From Bacteroidia bacterium (GTDB lineage Bacteria; Bacteroidota; Bacteroidia; B-17B0; Aurantibacillaceae): DNA of 64,000 nt. The notes under the pieces are model-generated. The model did not search any database, was not told the DNA's origin, and worked only from the letters and a program-made list of their open reading frames with translations. Position numbers and translations under genes: made by a program. The stretch lies in assembly GCA_026003255.1 (NCBI GenBank), contig BPGX01000002.1, positions 310,001 through 374,000 on the forward strand, written 5' to 3'. Positions 27,828-37,487 of this stretch are shown here, piece after piece; positions within the stretch are counted from its first letter, which is position 1, and every line of letters begins with the position of its first letter.

Positions 27828-29147
27828 ATGAAAGATATATTCAATAAATGGTGGTTTCGTTTAATAGCAAGTGTTCTGGTGGCTTGGATAATATATGCTG
27901 TATGTCCGCCCTGTCTTGCAAAAGAAGTACTCATCAGTATCTTAATCGGTTTACTATTTATTATCAACTTTCCTCAATGGATTATTAAATTCCCCATCAT
28001 CACTCATATTTCAAGAGCTTTAACCGGTGGATTATTTATTTTTTCTGGCTTTATCAAAGCCAATGACCCATTAGGTTTTTCCTATAAATTAGAAGAATAT
28101 TTTGAGGTTTTTAAAACCGATACTGGTTTGAACTTGTTTGACACGTTTGCCCATTATTCTCTTGAATTAGCCATTTTCATTTGTGCCTTAGAAATGATTT
28201 TAGGGTTTACATTATTAATTGGCTACAAGGTTCGTTTAACTTTATGGTTGTTGATGTTACAAATCATTTTCTTCACCTTTCTGACTTTTTACTCTGCTTG
28301 TTTTAATAAAGTAACCCATTGCGGATGCTTTGGAGATTTTCTACCTCTTAAAGCATGGCAAAGCTTTTGGAAAGATATTGCGTTGTTGTTTTTAATCACT
28401 ATACTCTGGGTTTCTCAAAAAAACATTCACTTATTGTTCGTTGAATTGTTTTCTCACACGATTTCTGTGATTGCGGTGATTGTGGCGTTTTTTATACCCA
28501 TATACGCATACAATCATTTGCCGTATTTTGATTTTCGACCCTATCACAAAGGCGCTAATATCTTAGAACAAATGAAGCCCGGTAAGAACTATCAACCTCC
28601 TGTTTATGAAACTCGCTTCAAATACCAAAATCTAAAAACTGGAGAAATCAAAGAATTTACTATGCAAAATTATCCCTGGCAAGATACATTGAACTGGAAA
28701 TGGGTTTCTACGGAAAATATTTTAGTGAAAGAAGCCATAGATGCTCCTAAAATCACGGACTTTACAATTAAAACATTGGAAGAAGAAAACATCACAGATA
28801 GTTTACTCAATAATCCCAATTATCAATTCTGGATAATTTGTTATGACTTGAAGAAAACCAATACTGATGAAGAAACCGTTGCCAAACTAAAAGACCTTCA
28901 AACATTAGCACAAAAAGATAAGGTGCCGGTGGTTATCATCACTTCTTCAGGAAAAGATGATATTGAAACATTTAAACAAAAAACGGGGCTTAATTTTACC
29001 TTCTTGAATGCAGATGGTATTGTTTTGAAAACGATGATTCGTAGTAATCCGGGCATTATGCTTGTAAAACACGCTACAATAGTAGATTACTGGCATTACA
29101 ACGATTTACCCTCTTATTCTGTTATCAAAGAAACAGTTATGAAATAA
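27828..29147 (+). CDS. DoxX-family membrane protein with C-terminal redoxin-like domain (BT_3928 type)
   Basis: A 439-residue protein of the Bacteroidota BT_3928 family. The N-terminal part has several membrane helices of the DoxX/MauE type (LTGGLFIFSGFIKANDPLGF) and cysteines in CFNKVTHCGCFGDFLP. Residues about 310-437 look like a thioredoxin-fold domain facing the periplasm (FWIICYDLKKTNTDEET), but the CxxC active site is missing. Family members are thought to act in envelope redox chemistry. It ends eight bases before the transglycosylase gene. Confidence 0.85.
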   Translation: MKDIFNKWWFRLIASVLVAWIIYAVCPPCLAKEVLISILIGLLFIINFPQWIIKFPIITHISRALTGGLFIFSGFIKANDPLGFSYKLEEYFEVFKTDTGLNLFDTFAHYSLELAIFICALEMILGFTLLIGYKVRLTLWLLMLQIIFFTFLTFYSACFNKVTHCGCFGDFLPLKAWQSFWKDIALLFLITILWVSQKNIHLLFVELFSHTISVIAVIVAFFIPIYAYNHLPYFDFRPYHKGANILEQMKPGKNYQPPVYETRFKYQNLKTGEIKEFTMQNYPWQDTLNWKWVSTENILVKEAIDAPKITDFTIKTLEEENITDSLLNNPNYQFWIICYDLKKTNTDEETVAKLKDLQTLAQKDKVPVVIITSSGKDDIETFKQKTGLNFTFLNADGIVLKTMIRSNPGIMLVKHATIVDYWHYNDLPSYSVIKETVMK

Positions 29148-29155
29148 ATTCAAGG

Positions 29156-30118
29156 ATGCGTGAGAAGTACTTGATTTTTGTTACTATTTGGGGTATTTTC
29201 TTTTCAACATTTGCCTCTGATTCGCTTTCTATAAAGAAACCAAAAAATAATTTTTGTAAAAACGTAATAGGAATTAACTACAATAACAAAAGTTTAAATT
29301 TCATTTTAGATTCTTCCATTATTCAGTTATGCTGTGATACATTACCACAAGTACAATTTTGGGAAAAGATATTAGAACTCTCTCCTGATAGTGGTGTCTT
29401 GAATTTTGCCCACAACAGACAAATTATTCAAACAGTTCACACAAAATGGTGGAATAATCAATCCGATGACTTCAAAACTTGTTATAGAGACAGTGTACGA
29501 AATTGCTATCAATTACCCGACACGGCAAGAGTGCTTTTCACAACAGGCAAAGGACATTATTATGTGTGGGATAGTGTTTTTCACTTAATTGATAAAGCCA
29601 TTCAAATTTTTATTGAAAACGAGGTTGACCCGTGGTATGCGCAATCTGTATTATTGATTGAAAGTCCAAAAGGTAATTTGCGTTCTCCAGCAGGTGCACG
29701 AGGATATTTTCAATTAATGAAAAAAGTAGCTCGAAAATTTGGTCTAAAGGTAAATAGACACATAGATGAACGATTAAACTTTGAACGTTCTGCTTACGCA
29801 TCTGCTATGTTGTTTAAAACTATCTGCATTCCTGAAACAAAGAAAATGTTAGATTCTTTAAAAATTAGTTACAATGAAAATGATTTATGGTTTAAATTAC
29901 TTACCATGCACGTTTACCACGCTGGTGCTTACAACGTTCGAAATGCTTTAATGAAAAGTAATTGTACTTACAACGACATGCGATTGATTTACTGCTTATG
30001 GCAAACGAGAACTGGTGCGTTTCAATCCGCCTCTCAAAATTATTCTCAATTAATACTCACCGCTTACATTAAAGTATACAAAAAATTAGATTTATTAAGG
30101 TGTTTCAGACCTCAATAA
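29156..30118 (+). CDS. Lytic transglycosylase (SLT domain)
   Basis: A 320-residue exported peptidoglycan lytic transglycosylase. It has a signal peptide (LIFVTIWGIFFSTFAS) and a C-terminal goose-lysozyme-like SLT domain. The catalytic Glu lies in VLLIESPKGNLRSPAGARGY, followed by FQLMKKVARKFGL and later VYHAGAYNVRNAL. The N-terminal 110 residues do not match a domain I recognise. It probably cuts cell-wall glycan strands during growth or remodelling. It starts eight bases after the DoxX-family gene. Confidence 0.87.
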   Translation: MREKYLIFVTIWGIFFSTFASDSLSIKKPKNNFCKNVIGINYNNKSLNFILDSSIIQLCCDTLPQVQFWEKILELSPDSGVLNFAHNRQIIQTVHTKWWNNQSDDFKTCYRDSVRNCYQLPDTARVLFTTGKGHYYVWDSVFHLIDKAIQIFIENEVDPWYAQSVLLIESPKGNLRSPAGARGYFQLMKKVARKFGLKVNRHIDERLNFERSAYASAMLFKTICIPETKKMLDSLKISYNENDLWFKLLTMHVYHAGAYNVRNALMKSNCTYNDMRLIYCLWQTRTGAFQSASQNYSQLILTAYIKVYKKLDLLRCFRPQ

Positions 30119-30161
30119 AAATTAAAATAGATTTTCACTACTTTCGCCCTAATAGAAATAA

Positions 30162-30944
30162 ATGACCAATTCCAAAAAAATATATTTCGCTTCTGACTTT
30201 CACCTTGGTGTTCCGGATTTTCAAACCAGTTTGAAAAGAGAAAAATTAATCTGTCAATGGCTGGATAATATTAAACAAGATGCTGAACGAATATTTTTTG
30301 TAGGCGATATTTTTGATTTCTGGTTTGAATATAAACACGTTGCACCAAAAAGATTTATTCGATTGTTAGGAAAAATTGCAGAACTAACTGACAATGGCAT
30401 TCCTATAGAAATTATTGTAGGCAACCACGATATGTGGATGAAAGATTACTTATCAAAAGAATTAAATGTGATTATTCATCATCAACAACCCATTATCAGA
30501 ACATTTTATGGAAAAACATTTATGATTGGTCACGGCGACGGATTGGGACCCAATGACTATAAGTACAAATTCATTAAAAGAATTTTTCGTAATCCCTTCT
30601 GCCAATGGGCATTCGCACGGCTTCATCCTAACTTATCTTTTAGCATTGCTCATTTTTTTAGTAAACGCAGCAGAATAGCAACAGGTCATTTGGACGAAAC
30701 TTTTTTAGGTAAAGAAAACGAATGGCTCTATATTTATTGCAATGAAATTTTACAAAAACAAAACATTGATTATTTTATTTTTGGTCACAGACATTTACCA
30801 TTAAACATTCCTTTAAGTAAACAATCAAAATATATTAATTTGGGAGATTGGATAAAATACAATACTTTTGCAGTATTTGACGGAATAAATTTGAATTTAT
30901 TAGAATATCCCTCCCTAAAAAAATTACCAGAATTTATCCCTTAA
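30162..30944 (+). CDS. UDP-2,3-diacylglucosamine diphosphatase (LpxH-like)
   Basis: A 260-residue calcineurin-like phosphoesterase with all five metal motifs: ASDFHLG, GDIFDFWFE, GNHDMW, HGDGLGP and FGHRHLP. The sequence FDFWFEY and RLHPNLS fit LpxH/LpxH2 enzymes, which hydrolyse UDP-diacylglucosamine to lipid X in lipid A synthesis at the inner membrane. A near-consensus -7 element (TACTTTCG) lies just upstream at 30139-30146. The length is slightly above the usual 240 residues. Confidence 0.9.
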   Translation: MTNSKKIYFASDFHLGVPDFQTSLKREKLICQWLDNIKQDAERIFFVGDIFDFWFEYKHVAPKRFIRLLGKIAELTDNGIPIEIIVGNHDMWMKDYLSKELNVIIHHQQPIIRTFYGKTFMIGHGDGLGPNDYKYKFIKRIFRNPFCQWAFARLHPNLSFSIAHFFSKRSRIATGHLDETFLGKENEWLYIYCNEILQKQNIDYFIFGHRHLPLNIPLSKQSKYINLGDWIKYNTFAVFDGINLNLLEYPSLKKLPEFIP

Positions 30945-31004
30945 AATTGAATATTTGGAAAAATGAAAAATAGGTTTTATTATTGCAGCAAAAATTTTCA
31001 TCTG

Positions 31005-31808
31005 ATGAAAACTATATCCATTTACATATTCACCTTTTTTACTCTTGCTTCTTTTGCTCAAGAAGGTGTTTTAATTTTAGAAGGTAACTATCAAGGAAAA
31101 AATTTATATGTGCAAAATCCTTTTGCCAGTAGCGGTGTAGGTTTTTGTGTTACGGAAGTGTTAGTGAATGGTAATATCACCACAGATGAAACTAACTCCT
31201 CTGCATTTGAAATTGATTTCAAACCACATAAGTTAAACATCGGCGATAAAGTAGAAGTAAAAATCAAACACAAATCCGATTGCAAACCCAAAGTTTTAAA
31301 TCCTGAAGTACTTAAACCAAAAAGTACTTTTGAAGTTATATCCATGACAGTTGATAAAGATGGACTTCTTAAGTTTTCTACAAAATCTGAAACAGGTAAA
31401 CTTACCTTTGTAATAGAACAATACAGATGGAATAAATGGGTGAAAGTAGGAGAAGTTGAAGGCATAGGTACACCCGGAACTAATAACTACGAGTTCAAAC
31501 TACAATTACATTCAGGTAAAAATACTGTAAGAGTTAGACAAACAGATTATACAGGTCAACCAAGAGTTTCTAAACCAGTTGAAGTCATTTCTGACCTGCC
31601 AGAAGTAACATTCGGACCCATGAAAGCTAAAACTGAAATTTTATTTATGGCCAACGATAAGCCCGCAGAAACAATGTACGAAATTTACGACCAATATGGC
31701 AATATCGTGAAAAAAGGATATGGCAGTAAAATTGATGTTTCTAACCTTCCCAAAGGTGGTTATTTCCTGAACTATGACAACAAAATGGGTGAGTTTGTGA
31801 AAAAATAA
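31005..31808 (+). CDS. Exported beta-rich protein of unknown function
   Basis: A 267-residue protein with a signal peptide ending in LASFAQ. The mature part reads as repeated beta-sandwich modules (GVLILEGNYQGKNLYVQNPF, HSGKNTVRVRQTDYTGQPRV). It ends with DQYGNIVKKGYGSKIDVSNL and GGYFLNYDNKMGEFVKK, which resembles a T9SS type A sorting domain. I chose ATG 31005 for the signal peptide; an in-frame ATG at 30963 adds 14 residues. It is a common Bacteroidota surface or periplasmic protein type without a known function. Confidence 0.72.
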   Translation: MKTISIYIFTFFTLASFAQEGVLILEGNYQGKNLYVQNPFASSGVGFCVTEVLVNGNITTDETNSSAFEIDFKPHKLNIGDKVEVKIKHKSDCKPKVLNPEVLKPKSTFEVISMTVDKDGLLKFSTKSETGKLTFVIEQYRWNKWVKVGEVEGIGTPGTNNYEFKLQLHSGKNTVRVRQTDYTGQPRVSKPVEVISDLPEVTFGPMKAKTEILFMANDKPAETMYEIYDQYGNIVKKGYGSKIDVSNLPKGGYFLNYDNKMGEFVKK

Positions 31809-31882
31809 TTTTTCCACTCATTGTAACTCCTGTTTTTATGTCAAAGCATTTTTCTTTTAGCGAATGTACCTAATACCTCTAT

Positions 31883-33679
31883 ATGCTCTCTTTGCCCGAT
31901 GATACATTGCTTGAAGTTAATAATTTGAATGTTGTTTTCCATCAAAGCGGTGTGTTCAATCAGGCAGTCAAAGATGTTTCATTTAATATAAAAATAGGAG
32001 AAATTGTAGGAATTGTAGGAGAAAGCGGTTCAGGAAAAACCGTTACTTGTCTTTCCATTATGCACCTCATACCCAGTCCGCCCGGTAAAATTTCCGGAGG
32101 GCAAATGCTTTTTAGAAAAAAGGATAATGCCGTCGTAGATTTAAATTTTATATCTCGTGAGGAAATAAGGAAAATCAGAGGAAATGAAATCGGAATGATT
32201 TTTCAGGAACCTATGACCTCCTTGAATCCTGTGATGAAATGTGGCGAACAAGTAGCCGAAGCGATTTTACTGCACAAAAAAGTAAGCTACCAGGAAGCAA
32301 AAAAACAAACGATTGAATTATTTAATATCGTTAACTTGCCTTATCCTAAAAGAACTTTTGACAAATATCCTCATGAACTTTCCGGTGGACAAAAACAAAG
32401 AGTGATGATTGCAATGGCGATGAGTTGTAATCCTTCTCTTATCATTGCAGACGAGCCCACCACAGCATTAGACGTAACCATTCAAAAAGGTATTTTAGAA
32501 CAATTAAAAAAATTAAGAGACGAGTTTAACACCAGCGTTATATTCATATCACACGATTTGTCTGTAATAGCTGAAATAGCCGACAAAGTAATGGTCATGC
32601 TCAATGGAAACATTGTAGAAAAAGGCACTATTGATGAAATTTTTACGAATCCTCAACATCCCTATACCAAAGGACTTTTAGCCTGTCGTCCACCATTAGA
32701 TAAACGGCTAAAAGTATTACCTGTTATTAACGATTTCATGGAAATTACAGAAGCTGGCGATATTATAGAAAAACCGACATCATTAGAATCCATTCTTAAA
32801 AACGTTGTAATTTCTGAAAAAGAAAGGGCAGACCACCTAAAAGTGATTTATGAAAAAGATAAGTTAATTCAAATTAAAAATCTTCATACGTGGTTTCCCA
32901 TAAATAAATCTCTTTTTGGAAGCACCAATGAATGGTTCAAAGCAGTTAATGGAATTAATTTAGATATTTATGAAGGTGAAACATTAGGACTCGTTGGAGA
33001 AAGCGGCTGCGGAAAAACAACACTTGGTAGAACTATTTTGAAACTCGTGCAAGCCAAAGAAGGACAAATTTTATATCGTAATGAAGAAATCCTTCGCTTA
33101 AAAGAAAAAGATTTTAGACCATTGCGTAAAGAAATGCAAATTATCTTTCAAGACCCTTATTCTTCACTTAATCCCCGAATATCCATCGGAGAAGCTGTCA
33201 TGGAACCCATGGAAGTATTTGGAATTGGTAAATCCAGATCAGAACGAAAAGAAATGGCCATGGAATTGCTAAAAAAAGTCGGATTAAAAGAATCGCATTT
33301 CAATCGTTTTCCCCACGAATTCAGCGGTGGACAAAGACAAAGAATATGCATTGCCAGAACGCTTTCTGTTCAACCAAAATTCATAATCTGTGATGAAAGC
33401 GTAAGCGCATTAGATGTCAGCGTTCAAGCACAAATTCTTAACCTTCTCAATGACCTTAAAAAAGAATTTAACCTCACTTATATTTTTATCTCACACGATT
33501 TAAGTGTAGTTCGCTTCATGAGCGATCGGATTGCTGTCATGAATAAAGGCATAATTGAAGAAATCGGCGATGCCGACCAAATTTATTTTAATCCACAAAA
33601 AGAATACACAAAAAAACTCATCAACTCTATCCCAAAAGGGAAAATCCAATTGAAATTAAACGGAAATAATGTTCATTAA
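31883..33679 (+). CDS. Fused oligopeptide ABC-transporter ATPase (DppD-DppF type)
   Basis: A 598-residue protein with two complete peptide-type ABC ATPases in tandem. The first has Walker A GESGSGKT, signature LSGGQKQRVM and Walker B LIIADEPTTALD. The second has GESGCGKTTLG, FSGGQRQRIC and FIICDESVSALD, where Walker B ends ES rather than EP. Each carries the oligopeptide-type C-terminal segment (NPQHPYTKGLLACRPPLD, NPQKEYTKKLINSIP). The pair should power a peptide importer, but no permease genes are nearby; the binding lipoprotein at 8684 is a candidate partner. Confidence 0.93.
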   Translation: MLSLPDDTLLEVNNLNVVFHQSGVFNQAVKDVSFNIKIGEIVGIVGESGSGKTVTCLSIMHLIPSPPGKISGGQMLFRKKDNAVVDLNFISREEIRKIRGNEIGMIFQEPMTSLNPVMKCGEQVAEAILLHKKVSYQEAKKQTIELFNIVNLPYPKRTFDKYPHELSGGQKQRVMIAMAMSCNPSLIIADEPTTALDVTIQKGILEQLKKLRDEFNTSVIFISHDLSVIAEIADKVMVMLNGNIVEKGTIDEIFTNPQHPYTKGLLACRPPLDKRLKVLPVINDFMEITEAGDIIEKPTSLESILKNVVISEKERADHLKVIYEKDKLIQIKNLHTWFPINKSLFGSTNEWFKAVNGINLDIYEGETLGLVGESGCGKTTLGRTILKLVQAKEGQILYRNEEILRLKEKDFRPLRKEMQIIFQDPYSSLNPRISIGEAVMEPMEVFGIGKSRSERKEMAMELLKKVGLKESHFNRFPHEFSGGQRQRICIARTLSVQPKFIICDESVSALDVSVQAQILNLLNDLKKEFNLTYIFISHDLSVVRFMSDRIAVMNKGIIEEIGDADQIYFNPQKEYTKKLINSIPKGKIQLKLNGNNVH

Positions 33680-33708
33680 CTTCTTTATCATTCGCTATTA
33701 AAGTATTC

Positions 33709-34245
33709 ATGTCATTTGCCTTATACTTTCTTGCCATTGTCCCTCCTCCCGAACTCTCTCAAAAAATTCATCAAATCAAAAATTATATAGCACAAAAGTA
33801 TAATTGCAAGCATGCTTTAAAATCTCCACCCCATATTACCATTGAACCTCCTTTTCGTTTTCCACCTGCAAAAGAGGCATTATTAATTCAAAACATCAAC
33901 CACCTAAATCAACAACTACAATCACTTAGCACTACCATATACATAAAAGATTATGATGTATTTCTACCAAAAGTGGTTTTTATTAAAGTATTGGATAATC
34001 CTGAACTCCATCAGATTTACAAATACACACATCACTTTGTAAAATCTCAACTCAAAATTATTAAAGATTTACCACCTCGTCCTTTTCATCCTCACATTAC
34101 CATTGCTTTTAGAGATGTGAAAAAACAATATACTTTAACTATTTTAGAGGAACTTAAAACAAATTTTCCTATTCAAGATTCTTTTCAGTTCCAAAAACTA
34201 TTCTTATTAAAACACAACGGTCAATATTGGGAAGTTATTAATTAA
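33709..34245 (+). CDS. 2'-5' RNA ligase-like phosphoesterase (2H family)
   Basis: A 178-residue 2H-superfamily protein with both signature His-x-Thr motifs, SPPHITIEPPFRF near residue 45 and HPHITIAFRD near 127. Members include the 2'-5' RNA ligase/cyclic phosphodiesterase family acting on RNA or cyclic nucleotides. It is probably cytoplasmic, being without a signal peptide. It lies about 30 bases after the fused ATPase gene. Confidence 0.85.
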   Translation: MSFALYFLAIVPPPELSQKIHQIKNYIAQKYNCKHALKSPPHITIEPPFRFPPAKEALLIQNINHLNQQLQSLSTTIYIKDYDVFLPKVVFIKVLDNPELHQIYKYTHHFVKSQLKIIKDLPPRPFHPHITIAFRDVKKQYTLTILEELKTNFPIQDSFQFQKLFLLKHNGQYWEVIN

Positions 34246-34250
34246 AAGAA

Positions 34251-34258
34251 TACCTTTG
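34251..34258 (+). promoter_or_regulatory. -7 element (TACCTTTG) for the 3-hydroxyacyl-CoA dehydrogenase gene
   Basis: An exact TAnnTTTG match 20 bases before the ATG at 34279, located just after the stop codon of the 2H phosphoesterase gene. Confidence 0.55.
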
Positions 34259-34278
34259 CATCAAAAATAAACCGGTAT

Positions 34279-35442
34279 ATGCAGTCAATCGCTGTTATAG
34301 GTTCAGGAACCATGGGCACGGGCATCGCACAGGTAGCACTAACTAATCAATGCAAAGTGTATCTATACGATGTTTCAGAAACAGCACTACAAAAGGCATT
34401 ACAATCCATTAAAAATAACTTATCTAAACTGGTAGAAAAAAATAAAATCACCGAAAACCAAAAAGATCAATATCTCCAACAACTTCATCTTACTCATCAG
34501 TTAAACACCATTAAAGATGCTGAATTAGTCATTGAAGCCATTATTGAAAATCTGGAAATCAAAAAAATTACCTTTAAAGAAATTGAAAGTATTGTATCTC
34601 CTGAATGTATTCTTGCTACCAATACTTCCTCATTGTCTGTACATTCCATGATAAAAGAACTCCAACATCCTGAACGTTTTCTTGGCATTCATTTTTTTAA
34701 CCCTGCTCCGCTCATGCCTTTGGTAGAAGTTATTCCAACTCTATTGACAAAAAATGAAGTAGTTCAATCTGCATTAAAAATACTACAACAATGGAATAAA
34801 ACAACAGTTATTGCAAAAGACACACCGGGCTTTATCGTCAATCGCATCGCTCGTCCGTACTACAGCGAAGCACTAAGAATTTATGAGGAAGGGATCGCCG
34901 ATATTGTAACTATCGATTGGACAATGAAACACCTTGGCGGATTTAAGATGGGACCCTTTGAACTGATGGATTTAATCGGACACGATGTAAATTATGTCGT
35001 TACCGAAACCGTGTGGACGCAAATGTATTATGACCCTAAATACAAACCCTCCATCACTCAAAAACGCTTATTAGAAGCGGGCTTATTGGGAAGAAAAACA
35101 GGCAGAGGATTTTACGATTATTCTCAACCACTTCCAACAGAACCTACCATCAAAGACGAAAATTTACATCAACAAATTTTTATGAGAATACTCGCTATGC
35201 TTATCAACGAAGCCATCGATGCTTTATACTGGAAAATTGCATCAAAAGAAGATATCGAAACCGCTATGACAAAAGGCGTCAATTATCCCAAAGGACTCTT
35301 ACATTGGGCTGATGAAATAGGACATACTACTATTTTTAATGAATTGCAAAGATTATACGAATACTATCAGGAAGACAGATACAGACCATCTGTGTTACTT
35401 AAAGAATATGTAAACCAAAACCGCAAATTTTTTGAGAAATAA
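34279..35442 (+). CDS. 3-hydroxyacyl-CoA dehydrogenase
   Basis: A 387-residue NAD-dependent dehydrogenase. The Rossmann N-terminus is IAVIGSGTMGTGIAQVAL; ATNTSSLSVHSM and GIHFFNPAPLMPLVEVI are the catalytic His/Asn regions; KDTPGFIVNRIARPYYSEAL begins the C-terminal helical domain, which occurs twice (second copy MRILAMLINEAIDAL). It could act on 3-hydroxybutyryl-CoA or in beta-oxidation or phenylacetate-type breakdown. No neighbouring acyl-CoA genes narrow this. Confidence 0.93.
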   Translation: MQSIAVIGSGTMGTGIAQVALTNQCKVYLYDVSETALQKALQSIKNNLSKLVEKNKITENQKDQYLQQLHLTHQLNTIKDAELVIEAIIENLEIKKITFKEIESIVSPECILATNTSSLSVHSMIKELQHPERFLGIHFFNPAPLMPLVEVIPTLLTKNEVVQSALKILQQWNKTTVIAKDTPGFIVNRIARPYYSEALRIYEEGIADIVTIDWTMKHLGGFKMGPFELMDLIGHDVNYVVTETVWTQMYYDPKYKPSITQKRLLEAGLLGRKTGRGFYDYSQPLPTEPTIKDENLHQQIFMRILAMLINEAIDALYWKIASKEDIETAMTKGVNYPKGLLHWADEIGHTTIFNELQRLYEYYQEDRYRPSVLLKEYVNQNRKFFEK

Positions 35443-35474
35443 TTTTTTTCGCATTTTTGCCTAAAAATAAAATT

Positions 35475-36002
35475 ATGAAATCATTACAACTATTGACAGT
35501 TTTTGCCATTTCAATTTTGTTCTTTGCTGCTTGTGGAGGTAAAAAAGAAGATGAAATAAAAGTGCCTGAAGGAATGCGAATGGTTGATTTATCTAAAAAT
35601 GGAAAAACCTTCATCATCTTCACTCCCGACAGTACCGTTGGTAAATTAGAAATACTTGAACAGCCCGGCGGATTGCTGGAAATAAAAGTAGGGAAACAAT
35701 TTGACATCGTTATTAAAGAAGGAGAAGAAGATATTGCCTTCAAAAAAGCCGATTTAGGCAACGACGATTTGTACAAAATCAAACAATTTTTTGTAGATGA
35801 ACCCAATACTATTGCTTGGGAGTGGGCTATTGGCGACCTACCTTCTGAATTTCATTTTATCACGGTTCAAAAAATTGGAAATTCTGCCTACACTTTTGAA
35901 GATGCCAGAAATTCTGAAAACGCCCCATTCTCTAAATCTGCTATCGAAAAAATGTTAGAAAGTTGCAAAAACATTAAACCCGTTCCTAAAAAGGAAGAAT
36001 AA
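35475..36002 (+). CDS. Lipoprotein of unknown function
   Basis: A 175-residue lipoprotein with lipobox LFFAAC (Cys20). The mature part contains VPEGMRMVDLSKNGKTFII and a GKQFDIVIKEGEEDIAFKKA segment and ends in a charged tail. I do not recognise a domain. ATG 35475 was chosen because the signal peptide starts there and a near-consensus -7 sequence (CATTTTTG) lies upstream. The VWA-domain gene starts about 20 bases after its stop, so they may be co-transcribed. Confidence 0.78.
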   Translation: MKSLQLLTVFAISILFFAACGGKKEDEIKVPEGMRMVDLSKNGKTFIIFTPDSTVGKLEILEQPGGLLEIKVGKQFDIVIKEGEEDIAFKKADLGNDDLYKIKQFFVDEPNTIAWEWAIGDLPSEFHFITVQKIGNSAYTFEDARNSENAPFSKSAIEKMLESCKNIKPVPKKEE

Positions 36003-36022
36003 ATTTCTCTGCCTGTTGTAGC

Positions 36023-37435
36023 ATGAAACAAACTTTCTTTTTCGCTTTAAAGATTATTCTTTTTTTTAATGTTTGCTTTCTAAATGCCCAGAATACCTGC
36101 AAGCCCTGTGAAGAAAAGAAAAAGAAAGCACTACAAAATGCCCCACTTACAAGAGTACTTATCATATTTGACGCCAGCAACAGCATGGTTGGTAAATGGA
36201 ATGGCAAAGAAAAAATAAGCATAGCTAAAACTCTTGCATATCAATTAATCGATTCTCTCGCTAAAATACCCAAACTACAACTTGCCCTTCGTGTTTATGG
36301 AAGCACCGTTAAATATCCTCCCGGCGATTGTAAAGACAGTAAACTTCTTATTCCCTTCAAACCCAATAATATCAAAGAAATTAAACAAACCATTGAACAA
36401 CTTAAACCAACAGGAATTACGCCAATAGAATATTCCCTCATTCAATCCGTCTCTGATTTTCCAGATAACACTTCTTTGAACAATATCATCTTAATTACCG
36501 ATGGCATTGAAGAATGCAAAGGCGACCCGTGTAAAGCCCGCCAATACCTTGAATCACAAAGTATTATCTTCAAACCATTTATTATTGGTATTGGGCTTAA
36601 CTCACAACAAGCACAAACATTCAATTGTGTAGGTCAATATCTTGACGCCGATTCTAAAACATTATACAGAAACATTACTGATGTAATTACTCAACAAAAA
36701 CTAAATAAAACCACTGTACAAGTTAACCTCTTAGACATTGCCGGTCGACCATTGGAAACCAATGTCAACATTACTTTTTACGATGCTAAAAAAAACACGT
36801 ATCTCTACAATTTCATTCATTCCTTAAACGAACTCAATAACCCGGATACTTTAATCATACCTTCTCACATAACTTATAAAGTGATTGCACATACCATTCC
36901 ACCAATAGAAAGTAATACCATTCAATTAAATGAAGGGCATCATAACCTCATCCCATTAAACACACCTCAAGGTTCTGTAATTTTTCAAAGGGAAAAAGGT
37001 AATTTTAATTTTAATGAAAAAATCAGAGTAGTGATTCGGGATGCACAAAATAAAAAAATCTACAATGTTCAAAACCTTAACTCTCCTGAAAAATACATTG
37101 TAAATTATTACGAAGCCAATATTCTGACTTTACCACGCATTGACCAGACAATAGAAATTATTCCTGCTAAAACTCAAAGCATTTCAATTCTTTCTTCGGG
37201 CGAACTTATTGTTCAAAGCTTAGAACCCGGCGATGGAAGCATTTTTCTCAATGAAAACAACAAACCCCTAAAATGGATTGCCAATTTATCAAAGGAAACT
37301 CAACAATCATTTTATCTATTACCAGGAAAGTATAAAATCGTTTGGCGGGCAAAGTCCATGCGATCCAGTATTTATACTATTCAAAAAGATATTGAAATTA
37401 AACCACATCAATCACAGTTAATAAAGTTATATTAA
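36023..37435 (+). CDS. Exported von Willebrand factor A (VWA) domain protein
   Basis: A 470-residue exported protein. The signal peptide ends near CFLNAQ. The VWA domain (about 42-215) has a complete metal-ion-dependent adhesion site: FDASNSM, the Thr in PTGITPIEYS, and LITDGIEE. CKGDPC and NTCKPCEE suggest disulfides. The C-terminal half is beta-rich and unassigned. VWA proteins mediate metal-dependent protein contacts at the cell surface or in the periplasm. Confidence 0.85.
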   Translation: MKQTFFFALKIILFFNVCFLNAQNTCKPCEEKKKKALQNAPLTRVLIIFDASNSMVGKWNGKEKISIAKTLAYQLIDSLAKIPKLQLALRVYGSTVKYPPGDCKDSKLLIPFKPNNIKEIKQTIEQLKPTGITPIEYSLIQSVSDFPDNTSLNNIILITDGIEECKGDPCKARQYLESQSIIFKPFIIGIGLNSQQAQTFNCVGQYLDADSKTLYRNITDVITQQKLNKTTVQVNLLDIAGRPLETNVNITFYDAKKNTYLYNFIHSLNELNNPDTLIIPSHITYKVIAHTIPPIESNTIQLNEGHHNLIPLNTPQGSVIFQREKGNFNFNEKIRVVIRDAQNKKIYNVQNLNSPEKYIVNYYEANILTLPRIDQTIEIIPAKTQSISILSSGELIVQSLEPGDGSIFLNENNKPLKWIANLSKETQQSFYLLPGKYKIVWRAKSMRSSIYTIQKDIEIKPHQSQLIKLY

Positions 37436-37487
37436 TTAAACACAAGAATTTCCTTATTTTTCAGCATTCATTGAAAAAAACATATCT

